NCBI RefSeq assembly: GCF_900142395.1
Contig: NZ_FRAS01000017.1
Location: 43,959-107,958 of the forward strand
DNA from: Hymenobacter psychrotolerans DSM 18569
Lineage (GTDB): Bacteria > Bacteroidota > Bacteroidia > Cytophagales > Hymenobacteraceae
Direction: 5' to 3'
Length of the DNA stretch: 64,000 nucleotides
The notes under the pieces were generated by a model. It saw only the letters and a list, made by a program, of their open reading frames with translations, had not been told where the DNA came from and did not search any database. How positions within the stretch are numbered: position 1 is the first letter of the stretch; each line of letters starts with the position of its first letter. Of the stretch, positions 1-8,816 are shown piece by piece. The position numbers and the translations under genes were made by a program.

Positions 1-729
1 CACAACCGCCTCTACGCCTACCTGAGCACCGGCAACTTCAACGAAGTAACCAGCAGGATATACGCCGACCACGGGCTGTTCACGAGCGACCCACGCCTGA
101 CCGGCGAAGTGGGGGAAGTGTTCCGCTATTTCCAGGACCGTCTCGACAAGACCGGCCAGTTCGAGCATCTGCTGGTAGCGCCTTTCGAGCTGCGCGAGCG
201 TCTGAATGCGCTGATTGATGCCGAAATCAAGCGCGCCAGGAAAGGCGAAGACGCATACATCATCCTTAAGCTAAACGCGCTGCAGGATGAGCGTATGATT
301 CTGAAGCTCTACGAGGCCAGTGAGGCAGGCGTGCGCATCGAGCTGCTGATACGCGGCATTTCCTGCCTGATTCCGGGGCGCGACGGCCAGAGCACCAACA
401 TCAGCCAGCGTGGCATCGTGGACCGCTACCTCGAGCACGCCCGCATCTACGTGTTCGGCAACGGCGGCGACGAGAAGGTGTACGTCGCTTCTTCCGACTG
501 GATGGCCCGCAACCTGGACCGCCGGGTGGAAGTGGCTTTCCCGATTCTGCAGCCCGAGCTGCGCGCCGAAGTGCGCCATCTGCTGGACCTGCAACGCCAG
601 GACAATGTGAAATCCAGGGACTGGCAAAACAACTTCGTAGGGCAGGATGCAGCCGAAGCCGGGCGGGTGCGGGCTCAGTTCGACACCTATGCGTACCTCA
701 ATAAGCTAAGCCGCCGCAGAGCCCGCTAA
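1..729 (+). CDS. ppk1: Polyphosphate kinase 1, C-terminal part (5' end outside window)
   Basis: The frame is open from base 1 and ends at TAA 727-729, so only the last 242 residues are seen. The opening residues match the YLSTGNFNE segment that follows the phosphorylated histidine of PPK1. Further on are the RGISCLIPG loop, DRYLEHARIYVFGNGGDEK (its EH pair is the second conserved histidine of the family) and ASSDWMARNLDRRVEV, all hallmarks of the C2 catalytic domain. PPK1 makes inorganic polyphosphate from ATP reversibly. The catalytic histidine and the N-terminal domains lie upstream of the window. Family assignment is secure; nothing can be said about the start or promoter. Confidence 0.96.
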   Translation, partial: HNRLYAYLSTGNFNEVTSRIYADHGLFTSDPRLTGEVGEVFRYFQDRLDKTGQFEHLLVAPFELRERLNALIDAEIKRARKGEDAYIILKLNALQDERMILKLYEASEAGVRIELLIRGISCLIPGRDGQSTNISQRGIVDRYLEHARIYVFGNGGDEKVYVASSDWMARNLDRRVEVAFPILQPELRAEVRHLLDLQRQDNVKSRDWQNNFVGQDAAEAGRVRAQFDTYAYLNKLSRRRAR

Positions 730-795
730 CCACTATCGAAAGCAATACCCCAAGCAGCGTGCCCGTAATAAAATGAAAGTACTATATTCAGATCT

Positions 796-822
796 ACGGC
801 CCGCGCCTTTGGTGCGGGCCGT
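796..822 (+). terminator. Strong hairpin downstream of ppk1, no U-tract
   Basis: Twelve-base arms (796-807 and 811-822) pair around a TTT loop with a single G-T pair. No T run follows, so it may protect or end the ppk1 transcript rather than act as a textbook intrinsic terminator. No gene is seen in the rest of 730-1011. Confidence 0.4.
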
Positions 823-1011
823 TCAACTGTAGCTCTTCCCCACCATGCCCTACGCGGCTTCCTCTGCACCATCCCACTTTGTTATAGCTTCTTTATCTCC
901 GAACGATGCGGCGGGCATACCTGCGCTGCTCAGGCCCTTGCGCAGGAAGCGCGCGGCACAGCTTATTGGCGTATTCGGCCAGACCAGTATCTAAGCTTTG
1001 TGTGGCCTGCA

Positions 1012-1443
1012 ATGCTTCCTCTCTCACCTGAGTCCGTTGCCTTCGAGCTTTTCTACCGTCCCGACCTGCACATGCTGGTGGTGCGGTGGCTACGTCCCAA
1101 CAGTTTTCTTGAGCTGCAAACCAGCTACGAGCAGCTGCTGACTCTGGCCCGCCAGCACTACTGCGCCTACTGGCTGCTGGATGCCCGTCGTGTCGGGCCG
1201 CTTGACCTGGAAGCTACTCTGTGGCTCACTGACCATTTTTTTCCGCGCGCAGCTTCTCACCTCGCGCCCTATACGCTACGCATGGCCGTGCTCAGCTCGC
1301 CGTTTCGCTACAGCCAGATGCTCACCGACGCTTCGGTAGCGCCCGAAGTCGCGCGGGCTCTTTCAACGGCCCAGCCTTATGAGGCCAGCGTGTTTCTCGA
1401 TGAGCACGCCGCTCTCAACTGGCTGCACCCGCCACATAGCTAG
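1012..1443 (+). CDS. Hypothetical protein, paralogue of the next gene
   Basis: 143 residues from ATG 1012; an ATG-less GTG at 1000 would add four residues. I do not recognise a named family. The order is a strand-like FYRPDLHMLVVRWLR, a helix ELQTSYEQLLTLA, a strand WLLDARRVG, then DHFFPRAASHLAPYTLRMAVLSSP and a C-terminal VFLDEHAALNWL. The alternation of short strands and helices and the LLDARR strand resemble STAS/SpoIIAA-like folds, which is an inference only. No signal peptide or membrane segment. The next gene is clearly homologous, so the pair arose by tandem duplication. Confidence 0.75.
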   Translation: MLPLSPESVAFELFYRPDLHMLVVRWLRPNSFLELQTSYEQLLTLARQHYCAYWLLDARRVGPLDLEATLWLTDHFFPRAASHLAPYTLRMAVLSSPFRYSQMLTDASVAPEVARALSTAQPYEASVFLDEHAALNWLHPPHS

Positions 1444-1560
1444 CCGACGGCTGGTTGCAGCGCGGTTTTAGGTAGTTTCTGCCCACGTAGCTTCGTGCGG
1501 CCGGAGTAGTTGTCGTGTAGGCGCGTTCTGTATATTAGTGGGCTTTTTTGGCACGCCCTT

Positions 1561-1974
1561 ATGCCCGCTCCCTATCTTTCCTGCTCTTTCACCCACCGGC
1601 CCGACTTAGGGCTGCTGATAGCCCGGTGGCCCTCCGATGCGCCGATTGCGCAGCTGCAGGCCGACTTTGCGGCGCTGTTGCAGCTGGCTATAGAAACCTC
1701 TACTTCTCGCTGGCTGCTGGATGTGCGCCGCCGCGACGAGCTACAGCCGGAATTTGCCGACTGGACCGTGCGCAGCTTTTTCCCGCAGGCTGCCGCGCAG
1801 CTCGCGCCGCAGCCCCTGCGCATTGCCGCACTTTGCTCGCCCGGCCGCCTCACCGTTTATGACAGCAGCTCCGATCAAAAACTGTTGCTGGCAGAAGGCA
1901 TGGCGCCGGCCCAAACCTATCGGCTGCGCCTGTTTCTGGATGAGGGAGCCACTATGGAATGGCTGACCGCCTGA
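1561..1974 (+). CDS. Hypothetical protein, paralogue of the previous gene
   Basis: 137 residues from ATG 1561. A TTG 51 bases upstream is in frame, but the upstream residues do not align with the paralogue, whereas FTHRPDLGLLIARWPS does. Shared blocks are RPDL..L..RW, WLLDxRR, FFPxAAxxLAPxxLRxAxLxSP and FLDExAxxxWL. Identity looks moderate, so the duplication is not recent. Function unknown; an STAS-like fold is possible. It ends 21 bases from the convergent barrel gene with no clear terminator between. Confidence 0.75.
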   Translation: MPAPYLSCSFTHRPDLGLLIARWPSDAPIAQLQADFAALLQLAIETSTSRWLLDVRRRDELQPEFADWTVRSFFPQAAAQLAPQPLRIAALCSPGRLTVYDSSSDQKLLLAEGMAPAQTYRLRLFLDEGATMEWLTA

Positions 1975-1995
1975 GAGACTTGGCAGGGCTCAGGC

Positions 1996-3126
1996 CTAGC
2001 GCGGGGCAGTAGTCTTCTTCAGAAACTTGCGCGGCGGCACTATAAACAGCTCCACTGAGGCATAAGGCGCCCCGGCAAACTTGCTGTCGATGATTTTTTC
2101 CCGGTCGGCGTTGGTGCGGTCGAAGGCGTCGAAGGCGTGGTTGTAGCGGTAGCCGCCCTCCAGCCCGAACCAGAGGAAGTCGTAGATTTCCCGCTCCCAG
2201 CGGCCCCGGAGTTTCACTTCCGTTTCGCGCAGCTCCAGGGTGCGGAGCGGCTTTTTGTCGGCTATTGCGTCTCCTTCGGCATTCTGGCGTTTCAGCTCGT
2301 TGCGCAGCTTGATGATGTAGTTGAACCCATCAACGGAGTAGCCGGCGAAGAACAGGGAGCGGGGCGTGGCGTTGTAGCGCATCGTGATGCGGGCCGGAAA
2401 CAGTGCCTCTACCCCCCAGCGGTTGTTGAACGTGCGGTTGTAGAGCACGGCCGGGTAGATGCTCTGCCGCCCAAACGTGTAGCCCAGCTGTGCCCCGATA
2501 CCCCAGGAAAAGGTGGGGCTGCGCTTCCAGCCGTACAGAAACTCCGATGATACCCGCAGATAGTCGCTCACGTTGAGCTCCGACGAGGTGTAGTCGCCGC
2601 TTAGCTCGCCCTTAATCCGGAAGATGTACCAGTTGACGGTGTTCACCGGCCGGATAACGGCCAGCTGCGCGCCCAGCGTTTTCAGGGCCTTGTCCTCGAT
2701 GTTGTCGTAGAGCTCGTAGCGGGTGGGCACGTTCTTGAACTCGAACTCCTCCCGCTCGTAGTTGACGCCCATAATCAGCTTGAGGTGCGGGCGGTTGAGC
2801 ATCGGAATGTAGCCCTTGATGACCAACCGGGCGTTTTTCTCGGCGTCGGCGGAGTAGTCCTGCAGGCCCACCACCTTAGCATCGGACGCAACCCGGAACT
2901 TGGGCATCCGCTCATAGTGAAACACCAGCCCTTTGCTGGGGCCCATGCCTACCACCGAGGGCGTGGCAAACTCCTGCCGGTCTATGGCGCCAGTAGCGGT
3001 AGTATCGCCGGTGGCGGGCACGGGGGGCGGAAACACTTGCGCCGCCGCCGGAGCAGCAGCGCCTAACAACGCAAACAAGGGAAGAGCGCGCAGCATACGA
3101 GCGGGCAGCCTGGTAGTAGTGAGCAT
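1996..3126 (-). CDS. Exported outer-membrane beta-barrel-like protein
   Basis: 376 residues from ATG 3124-3126. The N-terminus has arginines, the hydrophobic stretch LPLFALLGAAAPAAA and a cleavage site before Q, a type I signal peptide. The mature part alternates aromatic and polar residues in strand-sized units (KLIMGVNYEREEFEF, WGIGAQLGYTFG, YDFLWFGLEGGYRY) as in outer-membrane barrels, and ends in the strand PYASVELFIVPP. It resembles the DUF6268-type barrel proteins of Bacteroidota; that name is from memory and not certain. Role unknown. The gene follows the phosphoesterase fusion in the same direction, 176 bases away and beyond that gene's terminator. Confidence 0.8.
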   Translation of the reverse strand: MLTTTRLPARMLRALPLFALLGAAAPAAAQVFPPPVPATGDTTATGAIDRQEFATPSVVGMGPSKGLVFHYERMPKFRVASDAKVVGLQDYSADAEKNARLVIKGYIPMLNRPHLKLIMGVNYEREEFEFKNVPTRYELYDNIEDKALKTLGAQLAVIRPVNTVNWYIFRIKGELSGDYTSSELNVSDYLRVSSEFLYGWKRSPTFSWGIGAQLGYTFGRQSIYPAVLYNRTFNNRWGVEALFPARITMRYNATPRSLFFAGYSVDGFNYIIKLRNELKRQNAEGDAIADKKPLRTLELRETEVKLRGRWEREIYDFLWFGLEGGYRYNHAFDAFDRTNADREKIIDSKFAGAPYASVELFIVPPRKFLKKTTAPR

Positions 3127-3244
3127 AGACAAAACAGTCAGACGGCAACAGTGCGGGGATGTTGGGTCTTAACGAAGGCTTAGGTAAAAAGGCTGAGTTT
3201 GCGGGCGCAATTTCTTGCCCGGACTGTAGCAGAAGGTGCTTTCG

Positions 3245-3276
3245 AAAAAGCCCGGCCGAGCAGTACGGCCGGGCTT
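3245..3276 (-). terminator. Intrinsic terminator of the phosphoesterase fusion gene
   Basis: An 11-bp GC-rich stem (3248-3258 with 3266-3276) is followed on the minus strand by a run of Ts, the complement of AAAAA at 3245-3249. It lies 25 bases past the stop of the leftward gene ending at 3302. Confidence 0.75.
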
Positions 3277-3301
3277 GTAGTAGTGTGGGGTGGTGGGCGC
3301 T

Positions 3302-6300
3302 CTAGAACAGAAAGTCGAAGCCCACAAAAACCAGGTTTTCCTCCCCCACCGAGTATGTGGCATTGATGACGGCCTGCTTGAGAATATCGGCCCAGACACC
3401 GCCGCCAACGCCCGTGTGGAAGGCTTTGATGCCGGTCTGGGAGTCGTAGGGCGAGTACACGCGGGCTGCATCGGCCAGGCCCAGGATACCGAACTTGCCG
3501 GGCACCAGATAGGCGTTGAACTCGAACAGCTGCACGCGCACCTCCGCGTTGGCAAACACCGACGAGCGGCCGGCAAAGCGCGTGCGGCGGTAGCCGCGCA
3601 GGTTGGTGGTGCCGCCCAGCGTGTTGGCCTGGTAGAACCGGTAGTCGCCGATGTTGCGGTTGGCTCCGATGCGGCCGGCCCAGGTGAGCTGGAAGGGGAA
3701 GTTGGGCGTCAGGTAGAACCGGAATTCGGTGGCCAGGCGGCCGTACTTGAGCTTCTCGGCATTGAGCTGGTAGTTATACTCCACCGAGTTGTACCAGCGC
3801 AGGCCAATCCGCGGGTTTTTCGGCGAAGAAGCCGCGTCGATGTTCAGGTAGGCGCGGCCCCCGAGGTAGCGGTTCAGCTGGAAGTCGGAGGAGCGGATGC
3901 CCAGCGCGGCGCCGCTTACGCCGTTGTTGTTTTCGTCGAGGCCCGCCGCAATTTCGCGGCCGATAGGGTTGCGCTCCACCTGAAACTGGTCGTACTGCGG
4001 ACCAAAGCCCACATTCAGGAAGCTGAACACGTCGCGCTCCAGCACGGGGCTCACGTAGAGCCGCGAAAAGCGCACCCGGTACGTTTGGTTGATGTCGCGG
4101 GCGCGGGTGCTGGCGTCGTCGGCCAGGATGTTGCGCGTGTCGTTGCCCTCGCCGAAGTAGTTGTAGAGCAGCTGCGGGCCGTAGTACTGGGCATTCACGC
4201 GCAGGTCGTACTTGCCGATTACGTCCACGAAATGGCCCAGGTAGCGGATATTGTAGGCGCGCTGCGAAGGCGAATAGTTGGCGGCCAGGCTTTGCTCTGA
4301 GGCGTAAGGCTCCTTGCGGAAGCCGTAGGTGCGGTACGTGGCGCCCCCCCCGAGAAACAGCCGGTCATCCACGTTATAGCCAAAATAGAGGGTCGGGCCG
4401 AAGTAGTTGAGCGTGTAGTCTTTGCGGTCGGAGCGGTTGTGCACATCGTAGCGGCTCACGTCGATGCCGGGCTCGGTACGCAGGCGGGTGTCGCGGCCGG
4501 GCACTATCACGTTGCCGGTGTCGGCGTCGTAGATGTGCGTGTAGTTGCGGAAACCGGCCACGTTCGAGCGGTCCACGATGGAGTCGCGGCCGGTGCCGGC
4601 AATTACCCGAATGCGCGGGCCGCTTTTCACGTCGCCCTTCAGGTCATAGATGTCGTTGCCATCGAAGCCGTAGAGGCGCAGCTCCTTGGTCACCTTGTTG
4701 TCGAAGGTGCGGTCGAAGAGCATTTTGGTCAGCTCCCCCTCCTTGTTGATTTTCTGGACTGAAACGCGGGTTTTGTTGTCGGGCAGGCGCTCCACCACAA
4801 ACTTCTCGCGCTTCTTGGAGCCCTTCACTTCCGTCACCTTGCTGAGCATGGTGTAGTAGTCGGCGGCCACTTCGGGCAGCAGGTCGCGGCGGCTTTTCAG
4901 CTTCCCGATGATTTCCTGCGCGTGCAAATCGTAGATCTGCTGGGGCCACCGCTCCCGGAATGCCTGCTCGATTACGGCATCGGTCAGGGAGGCCTTCATT
5001 TCCTCGGCCTGCTGCACCCACTGCTCCCTGGTCACGGAGGCCAGGTACACCCGGTCGTTGCTGAGGGCGGTCAGGTTGAGGCCTTTCCAGTCTGCGTAAT
5101 CTTTGCCGAAGTTCTGGAAGTTACGGATGGCCCACTTGCGCGAAGCCAGGTACGGAAACAGGCCGTCGCCTTTGAAGAAAGCCACGTCCCGGTCTTCGGG
5201 CACGGCCGTGAACTTCCGGTCGCCGTCCTTGTCCTTTTTCTCAGCCCAGCGCCACTGGTCTTCGTGCCGGTCCCAGTCGCCGATCCACATATCGAAGAGG
5301 CGCGAGCGGGCAAAGGCTTTCTCGTTGACGCGGTTGTCGTTGTCGTCGGTGATGCGCTCAAACACTTTGTCGGTGCCCACCAGGTTTTTGGCGTTGCCGA
5401 GCGAGGCCACGTTGCTCTGGTCGTCCTTAGCGTCTTCCTCGATAGCGCCGGGCGTGTTGCCGAACCGCTCCAGGTACTGCCCCAGCAGCGGATCCTGCGG
5501 AATGTAGCGCAGCTCGGGGTTGGTGTGCAGAATGCCGGCTGCCGAGGCCAGGGGCGGAATCGGGAGAGCCCCGAACGGGTGCTGCGCCGAAATCTGGTCC
5601 TGCAGGATATCGGCGGCGGCGCCGGTGCGCAGGGCTTCCGGCAGCACCGCCGAAGGGTCTTTGTTGAGGCTGCGGATGGTGAAGTTGCGGCCCTCTTCGT
5701 TGCGTACTTTCAGCGAGGCCGTCTGCTTGCCGCCCCCAATCTTGTAGGGCGTGAGGCCGCCTTTCTCAGTTGCCAGGTCCAGTACCGGGAACGTCACGGG
5801 GGTGGCCCACTCGCGGCGGTAGTGCTCCCCAAACAGGAACTTATGGAAGCGGCTGCGGTCGTCGTAGCGGGTATTCACGGCCACCGTCACGGTGCTGTCG
5901 CGGAAATTGGGGCGCAGGCCGGCCAGCGGCACGGCCACGCTGTCGGTAGCTACGGGCGTTTGGGCATAGAGCGGCGTGCGGTAGACGAGGCGGCCGGTTT
6001 CGCCGGCGCCGTTCGGAATCCAGAACTCCACCCACGCCTGGCCATCGTCGTAGTAATTCACGCGGGCAAAGCCTTTCTCCTTATCCGAGAAATGGGCGTC
6101 GGCGTCGCGGCCGGTGCGCACGTGCTGGGTTTTGCAGCCCGAGCCGCTCACAATCTGGTGGTAGGTATCGGCCTTGAAATACTGCAGGTTGTGCTCGTGG
6201 CCGGCAGCATATACAATGTTGGGGTGCTTGGCGAAAATGTCTTCCAGCCCCTTCTTATAGGCCTGGTAAAGCGGGTGCGGAATGTCCTGGGAGATGCCGC

Positions 6301-7192
6301 CGTATTTGCGCGCAAACGGGTACACCGAGCCGATGACCGGCAGCGGCAGAAAAGCATACTTATAGACGATGGACAGCGGGAAGATGTGGTCGGCGAGCGT
6401 GAAAAAGCCGCCGTGAATGCCGTCGGACAGGATAGGATGGTGGGCCACCACCATGATGTTCTTGTCCTTGTTCTGGCTGATGATGTCTTCGAGCTGCGTG
6501 AAAAAGTCGGTTTCATTGGCTACGCCGCAGCCGCTGTTCGAGCCGTAGGGCCGCTCGCCTTCGCCCTGCAGAAACCACTGCGAGTTGATGGCAATCATCA
6601 CCACATTGTCCTGCAGGCGCACCTCAAACGGGCCGGGGCAGGCGTCGCGCGGGATAAAGAAGTCGCCGGTGTAGGAGAAGGCCGCCGAGTCGTTGCTCAT
6701 GAAGTTCTCCACGAAGCGCTGCTGCCGGTTTACCTGGTCTACGGCGCCTTTTCTGCCCTGCTTCCAGTCGTGGTTGCCCGGAATCATGTATTTCTCGCCG
6801 GCGTAGTTGCGCAGCACGTTCAGCTGGTCCACAATCCGGCGCTCCGACTCTTTACGGTCGTAGGCGCCTTCTTCGGGCATGCCGTACTCGTAGATATTGT
6901 CGCCGAGGTAGATGGTGGTGCTTTTGGCGCCGGCCGAGAGAATCTGCTTGCGCAGGTAGTTCAGGGAAGGCTCCCCTCCTTTGGCCGTTTCAATGGGCTT
7001 GCCCACGTCCCCGATCAGAAAGACGGTATAACGCAGGCGGGTGCTGTCGGGCGGCGTTCTGGATTCCCAGTTTTCGCTGCCGTGGTTGTAGTTGGGGCGG
7101 GAAGTGTGGGGGGTCTGGGTCGGCTTCTGGGCCCATGCCGGAGCCATGCAGGCTGTCAGCAGCAAGCCACAAGACAATAAAAAGCGCTTCAT
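3302..7192 (-). CDS. Metallophosphoesterase / kinase-like / outer-membrane barrel fusion
   Basis: 1296 residues from ATG 7190-7192 (MKRFLLSCGLLLTAC...AWAQ; either a signal peptidase I site at AWA-Q or a lipobox LTAC). Domain 1, about residues 55-350, has all calcineurin-type motifs: GDVG (61-64), GDN (97-99), GNHD (139-142), AHHP and GHEH. Domain 3, about 870-1296, is a surface-antigen (BamA/TamA-like) barrel ending GEENLVFVGFDFLF. Domain 2, about 480-780, reads like a protein-kinase-like fold: a glycine-rich IGGGKQTASLKV, a lysine strand FTIRSLNKD, a hinge-like RYIPQDP, the catalytic-loop-like GDWDRHEDQWRW near 637, and VPEDRD near 661. The first and last parts are secure; the kinase-like reading is inference. 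It would be exported and anchored in the outer membrane, with the phosphatase domain on one face. Confidence 0.9.
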   Translation of the reverse strand: MKRFLLSCGLLLTACMAPAWAQKPTQTPHTSRPNYNHGSENWESRTPPDSTRLRYTVFLIGDVGKPIETAKGGEPSLNYLRKQILSAGAKSTTIYLGDNIYEYGMPEEGAYDRKESERRIVDQLNVLRNYAGEKYMIPGNHDWKQGRKGAVDQVNRQQRFVENFMSNDSAAFSYTGDFFIPRDACPGPFEVRLQDNVVMIAINSQWFLQGEGERPYGSNSGCGVANETDFFTQLEDIISQNKDKNIMVVAHHPILSDGIHGGFFTLADHIFPLSIVYKYAFLPLPVIGSVYPFARKYGGISQDIPHPLYQAYKKGLEDIFAKHPNIVYAAGHEHNLQYFKADTYHQIVSGSGCKTQHVRTGRDADAHFSDKEKGFARVNYYDDGQAWVEFWIPNGAGETGRLVYRTPLYAQTPVATDSVAVPLAGLRPNFRDSTVTVAVNTRYDDRSRFHKFLFGEHYRREWATPVTFPVLDLATEKGGLTPYKIGGGKQTASLKVRNEEGRNFTIRSLNKDPSAVLPEALRTGAAADILQDQISAQHPFGALPIPPLASAAGILHTNPELRYIPQDPLLGQYLERFGNTPGAIEEDAKDDQSNVASLGNAKNLVGTDKVFERITDDNDNRVNEKAFARSRLFDMWIGDWDRHEDQWRWAEKKDKDGDRKFTAVPEDRDVAFFKGDGLFPYLASRKWAIRNFQNFGKDYADWKGLNLTALSNDRVYLASVTREQWVQQAEEMKASLTDAVIEQAFRERWPQQIYDLHAQEIIGKLKSRRDLLPEVAADYYTMLSKVTEVKGSKKREKFVVERLPDNKTRVSVQKINKEGELTKMLFDRTFDNKVTKELRLYGFDGNDIYDLKGDVKSGPRIRVIAGTGRDSIVDRSNVAGFRNYTHIYDADTGNVIVPGRDTRLRTEPGIDVSRYDVHNRSDRKDYTLNYFGPTLYFGYNVDDRLFLGGGATYRTYGFRKEPYASEQSLAANYSPSQRAYNIRYLGHFVDVIGKYDLRVNAQYYGPQLLYNYFGEGNDTRNILADDASTRARDINQTYRVRFSRLYVSPVLERDVFSFLNVGFGPQYDQFQVERNPIGREIAAGLDENNNGVSGAALGIRSSDFQLNRYLGGRAYLNIDAASSPKNPRIGLRWYNSVEYNYQLNAEKLKYGRLATEFRFYLTPNFPFQLTWAGRIGANRNIGDYRFYQANTLGGTTNLRGYRRTRFAGRSSVFANAEVRVQLFEFNAYLVPGKFGILGLADAARVYSPYDSQTGIKAFHTGVGGGVWADILKQAVINATYSVGEENLVFVGFDFLF

Positions 7193-7372
7193 AGAGAGGC
7201 AGTAGAGGGAAAGAGCGGGCACTAGCCCCGTCAGGTCGCAGCCAGCACGCGCAGGCAGTTCGTGGAAATACGAGTAACTTACCCAAACGGCTAACCTTAC
7301 CCGGCACAGATAGAAGCCGGGTGCCTGCCCTACGCAAACTAACCGGCCACGGTTGAGCCGGGCCGGAAAAAC

Positions 7373-7406
7373 CCCGCCCGCCGATTCGCGTTGAAAGGCG
7401 GGCGGG
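7373..7406 (-). other. GC-rich hairpin in the divergent intergenic region
   Basis: Perfect 10-bp arms CCCGCCCGCC (7373-7382) and GGCGGGCGGG (7397-7406). On the minus strand it is followed by T5, so it could end leftward transcripts coming from beyond 7406 before they reach the phosphoesterase gene, or simply be the 5' hairpin of the rightward gene at 7444. No other signal is seen in 7193-7443. Confidence 0.35.
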
Positions 7407-7443
7407 AGGCCTCTGCCGCCACTACCCCACCCTTTCTTCTTCC

Positions 7444-8691
7444 ATGGAACCCACGGAAACGCTCCAGCCCCCCCAGGCCGAAAAATCAGAGATTCTGAAG
7501 CAGGCCAAAGCCTATATCACGCAGCTACTTGAGGAAAAGCTTCCCAAGCAGATAGTTTATCATTCCCTGGCCCATACAAAGGCTGTGGTGAAGGAAGCCC
7601 GCAAGCTGGGCGAAGATGCCGGCCTCGATGCCGCCGACCAGGAGGCGCTGCTGCTGGCGGCCTGGTTTCATGATGCCGGCTACATAGAAACCTACGACGG
7701 CCACGAGTACCGGAGCATGGAGCTGGCCGAGCAGTGGCTAAGCCAGCAGGGCTACCCGGCCGCGCGCATTGCGCTGGTGAAGGACACCATTCGGGGCACG
7801 CACCGCAACGAGCCCTGCGAAACGCCGCTGCAGCAGCTGCTCGCCGATGCCGACATGAGCGGTATGGGCCGCGAGGACTTTTTTGCCAATGCCGAGCTGC
7901 TGCGGGCCGAATGGGAAACGACGCTGGGCAAAACCTACTCTAACGTGGAGTGGGCCGAGTCGCAGCTGGACTTTCTGCACGGCGCCAAGTTCCATACCGA
8001 CGTGGCCACGAGCCGCTACGAAGAGCAGTTTAAAGCCAACATCAAGGAGCAGCGCGACCGGCTGAAAAAAACCGAGAAGAAGAAGAAAAAGAAGGAAGAG
8101 GAAGAAACCGGCACATTCGCGGAGCCCAAGCGCGGCATCGAAACGATGTTTCGCACCATGTACAGCAACCACATGAAGCTCTCGGACATGGCCGATAAAA
8201 AGGCCAACATGATGATCAGCCTCAACGCCATTCTGCTGTCGGTTATCATCACGTACCTCGGGGCCAAGGCCGGTACCAAGTCCGGCGTGCTCAGCCCCAC
8301 TATCGTCAACAATCCGGTGCTCACCATCCCGATTGGGCTGCTGCTGGCCACGGCGCTGGGGTCTGTGGTGTCGGCTATTCTGTGTGCCCAGCCCGATGTC
8401 ACGAGCTTCAAATGGCTGAAGCGCAGCCCCCAGATTGCCACCAACCGCCGCGTCAACCTCCTGTTTTTCGGCAATTTCAACAAGCTCAGCCTCGACGACT
8501 TCCAGCATGGCATGAACCAGCTGATGGCCCAGAAAGACGCCCTCTACACCAACATGGTGACGGACATCTACTACCTCGGCGACGTGCTGACCCGCAAATA
8601 CCGGCTGCTGCGCATCAGCTACACCATCTTCATGGTCGGCCTGATTCTGACGGCTCTGTCGTTTGGTATTGCGCTGCTCTACAAGATGTAG
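7444..8691 (+). CDS. HD-domain phosphohydrolase fused to Pycsar-type membrane effector
   Basis: 415 residues from ATG 7444. Residues 1-200 form an HD domain: H44, the pair H76-D77 in AAWFHDAGY, and D135/D137 in LLADADMSG. A lysine/glutamate linker (about 206-222) leads to a C-terminal part MYSNHMKLSDMADKKANMMISLNAILLSVI with three hydrophobic segments near 255-275, 298-320 and 390-412. That part matches the PycTM (DUF5706-like) effector module of Pycsar antiphage systems, a family named by recognition and not by search. HD domains commonly cleave nucleotides or cyclic nucleotides. No cyclase gene lies beside it. The gene stands alone, 5 bases before the tRNA promoter. Confidence 0.88.
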   Translation: MEPTETLQPPQAEKSEILKQAKAYITQLLEEKLPKQIVYHSLAHTKAVVKEARKLGEDAGLDAADQEALLLAAWFHDAGYIETYDGHEYRSMELAEQWLSQQGYPAARIALVKDTIRGTHRNEPCETPLQQLLADADMSGMGREDFFANAELLRAEWETTLGKTYSNVEWAESQLDFLHGAKFHTDVATSRYEEQFKANIKEQRDRLKKTEKKKKKKEEEETGTFAEPKRGIETMFRTMYSNHMKLSDMADKKANMMISLNAILLSVIITYLGAKAGTKSGVLSPTIVNNPVLTIPIGLLLATALGSVVSAILCAQPDVTSFKWLKRSPQIATNRRVNLLFFGNFNKLSLDDFQHGMNQLMAQKDALYTNMVTDIYYLGDVLTRKYRLLRISYTIFMVGLILTALSFGIALLYKM

Positions 8692-8696
8692 GCTGG

Positions 8697-8728
8697 TTTG
8701 GGTCGTCTTTTGTTTCGGACTACCTTTG
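8697..8728 (+). promoter_or_regulatory. Bacteroidota-type promoter of tRNA-Arg
   Basis: TTTG at 8697-8700 and TACCTTTG at 8721-8728 are 20 bases apart, a perfect match to the Bacteroidota sigma-A consensus. The tRNA starts 12 bases after the -7 box. Confidence 0.85.
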
Positions 8729-8740
8729 TGCCGGCCCGCC

Positions 8741-8812
8741 GGCTGCGTAGTTCAACGGATAGAATAGGCGTTTCCTAAACGCTTGATATGGGTTCGATTC
8801 CCGTCGCGGCTA
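8741..8812 (+). tRNA. tRNA-Arg(CCT)
   Basis: A full cloverleaf fits: 7-bp acceptor (GGCTGCG with CGCGGCT), D-arm TAGTTCAACGGATAGA, 5-bp anticodon stem GGCGT/ACGCT around loop TTCCTAA giving anticodon CCT, and T-arm ATGGG-TTCGATT-CCCGT. The discriminator is A8812 and CCA is not encoded. It reads AGG codons, rare in this GC-rich genome. Confidence 0.95.
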
Positions 8813-8816
8813 CACT

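Noticed and set aside
4922..7180. A 752-codon open frame on the strand opposite the phosphoesterase fusion
   Set aside because: It follows the third-codon-position GC of the real gene, has no family motif and no start signals; such antisense frames are common at this GC content. The same holds for other long opposite-strand frames, such as 15543-17414 and 59762-61816.
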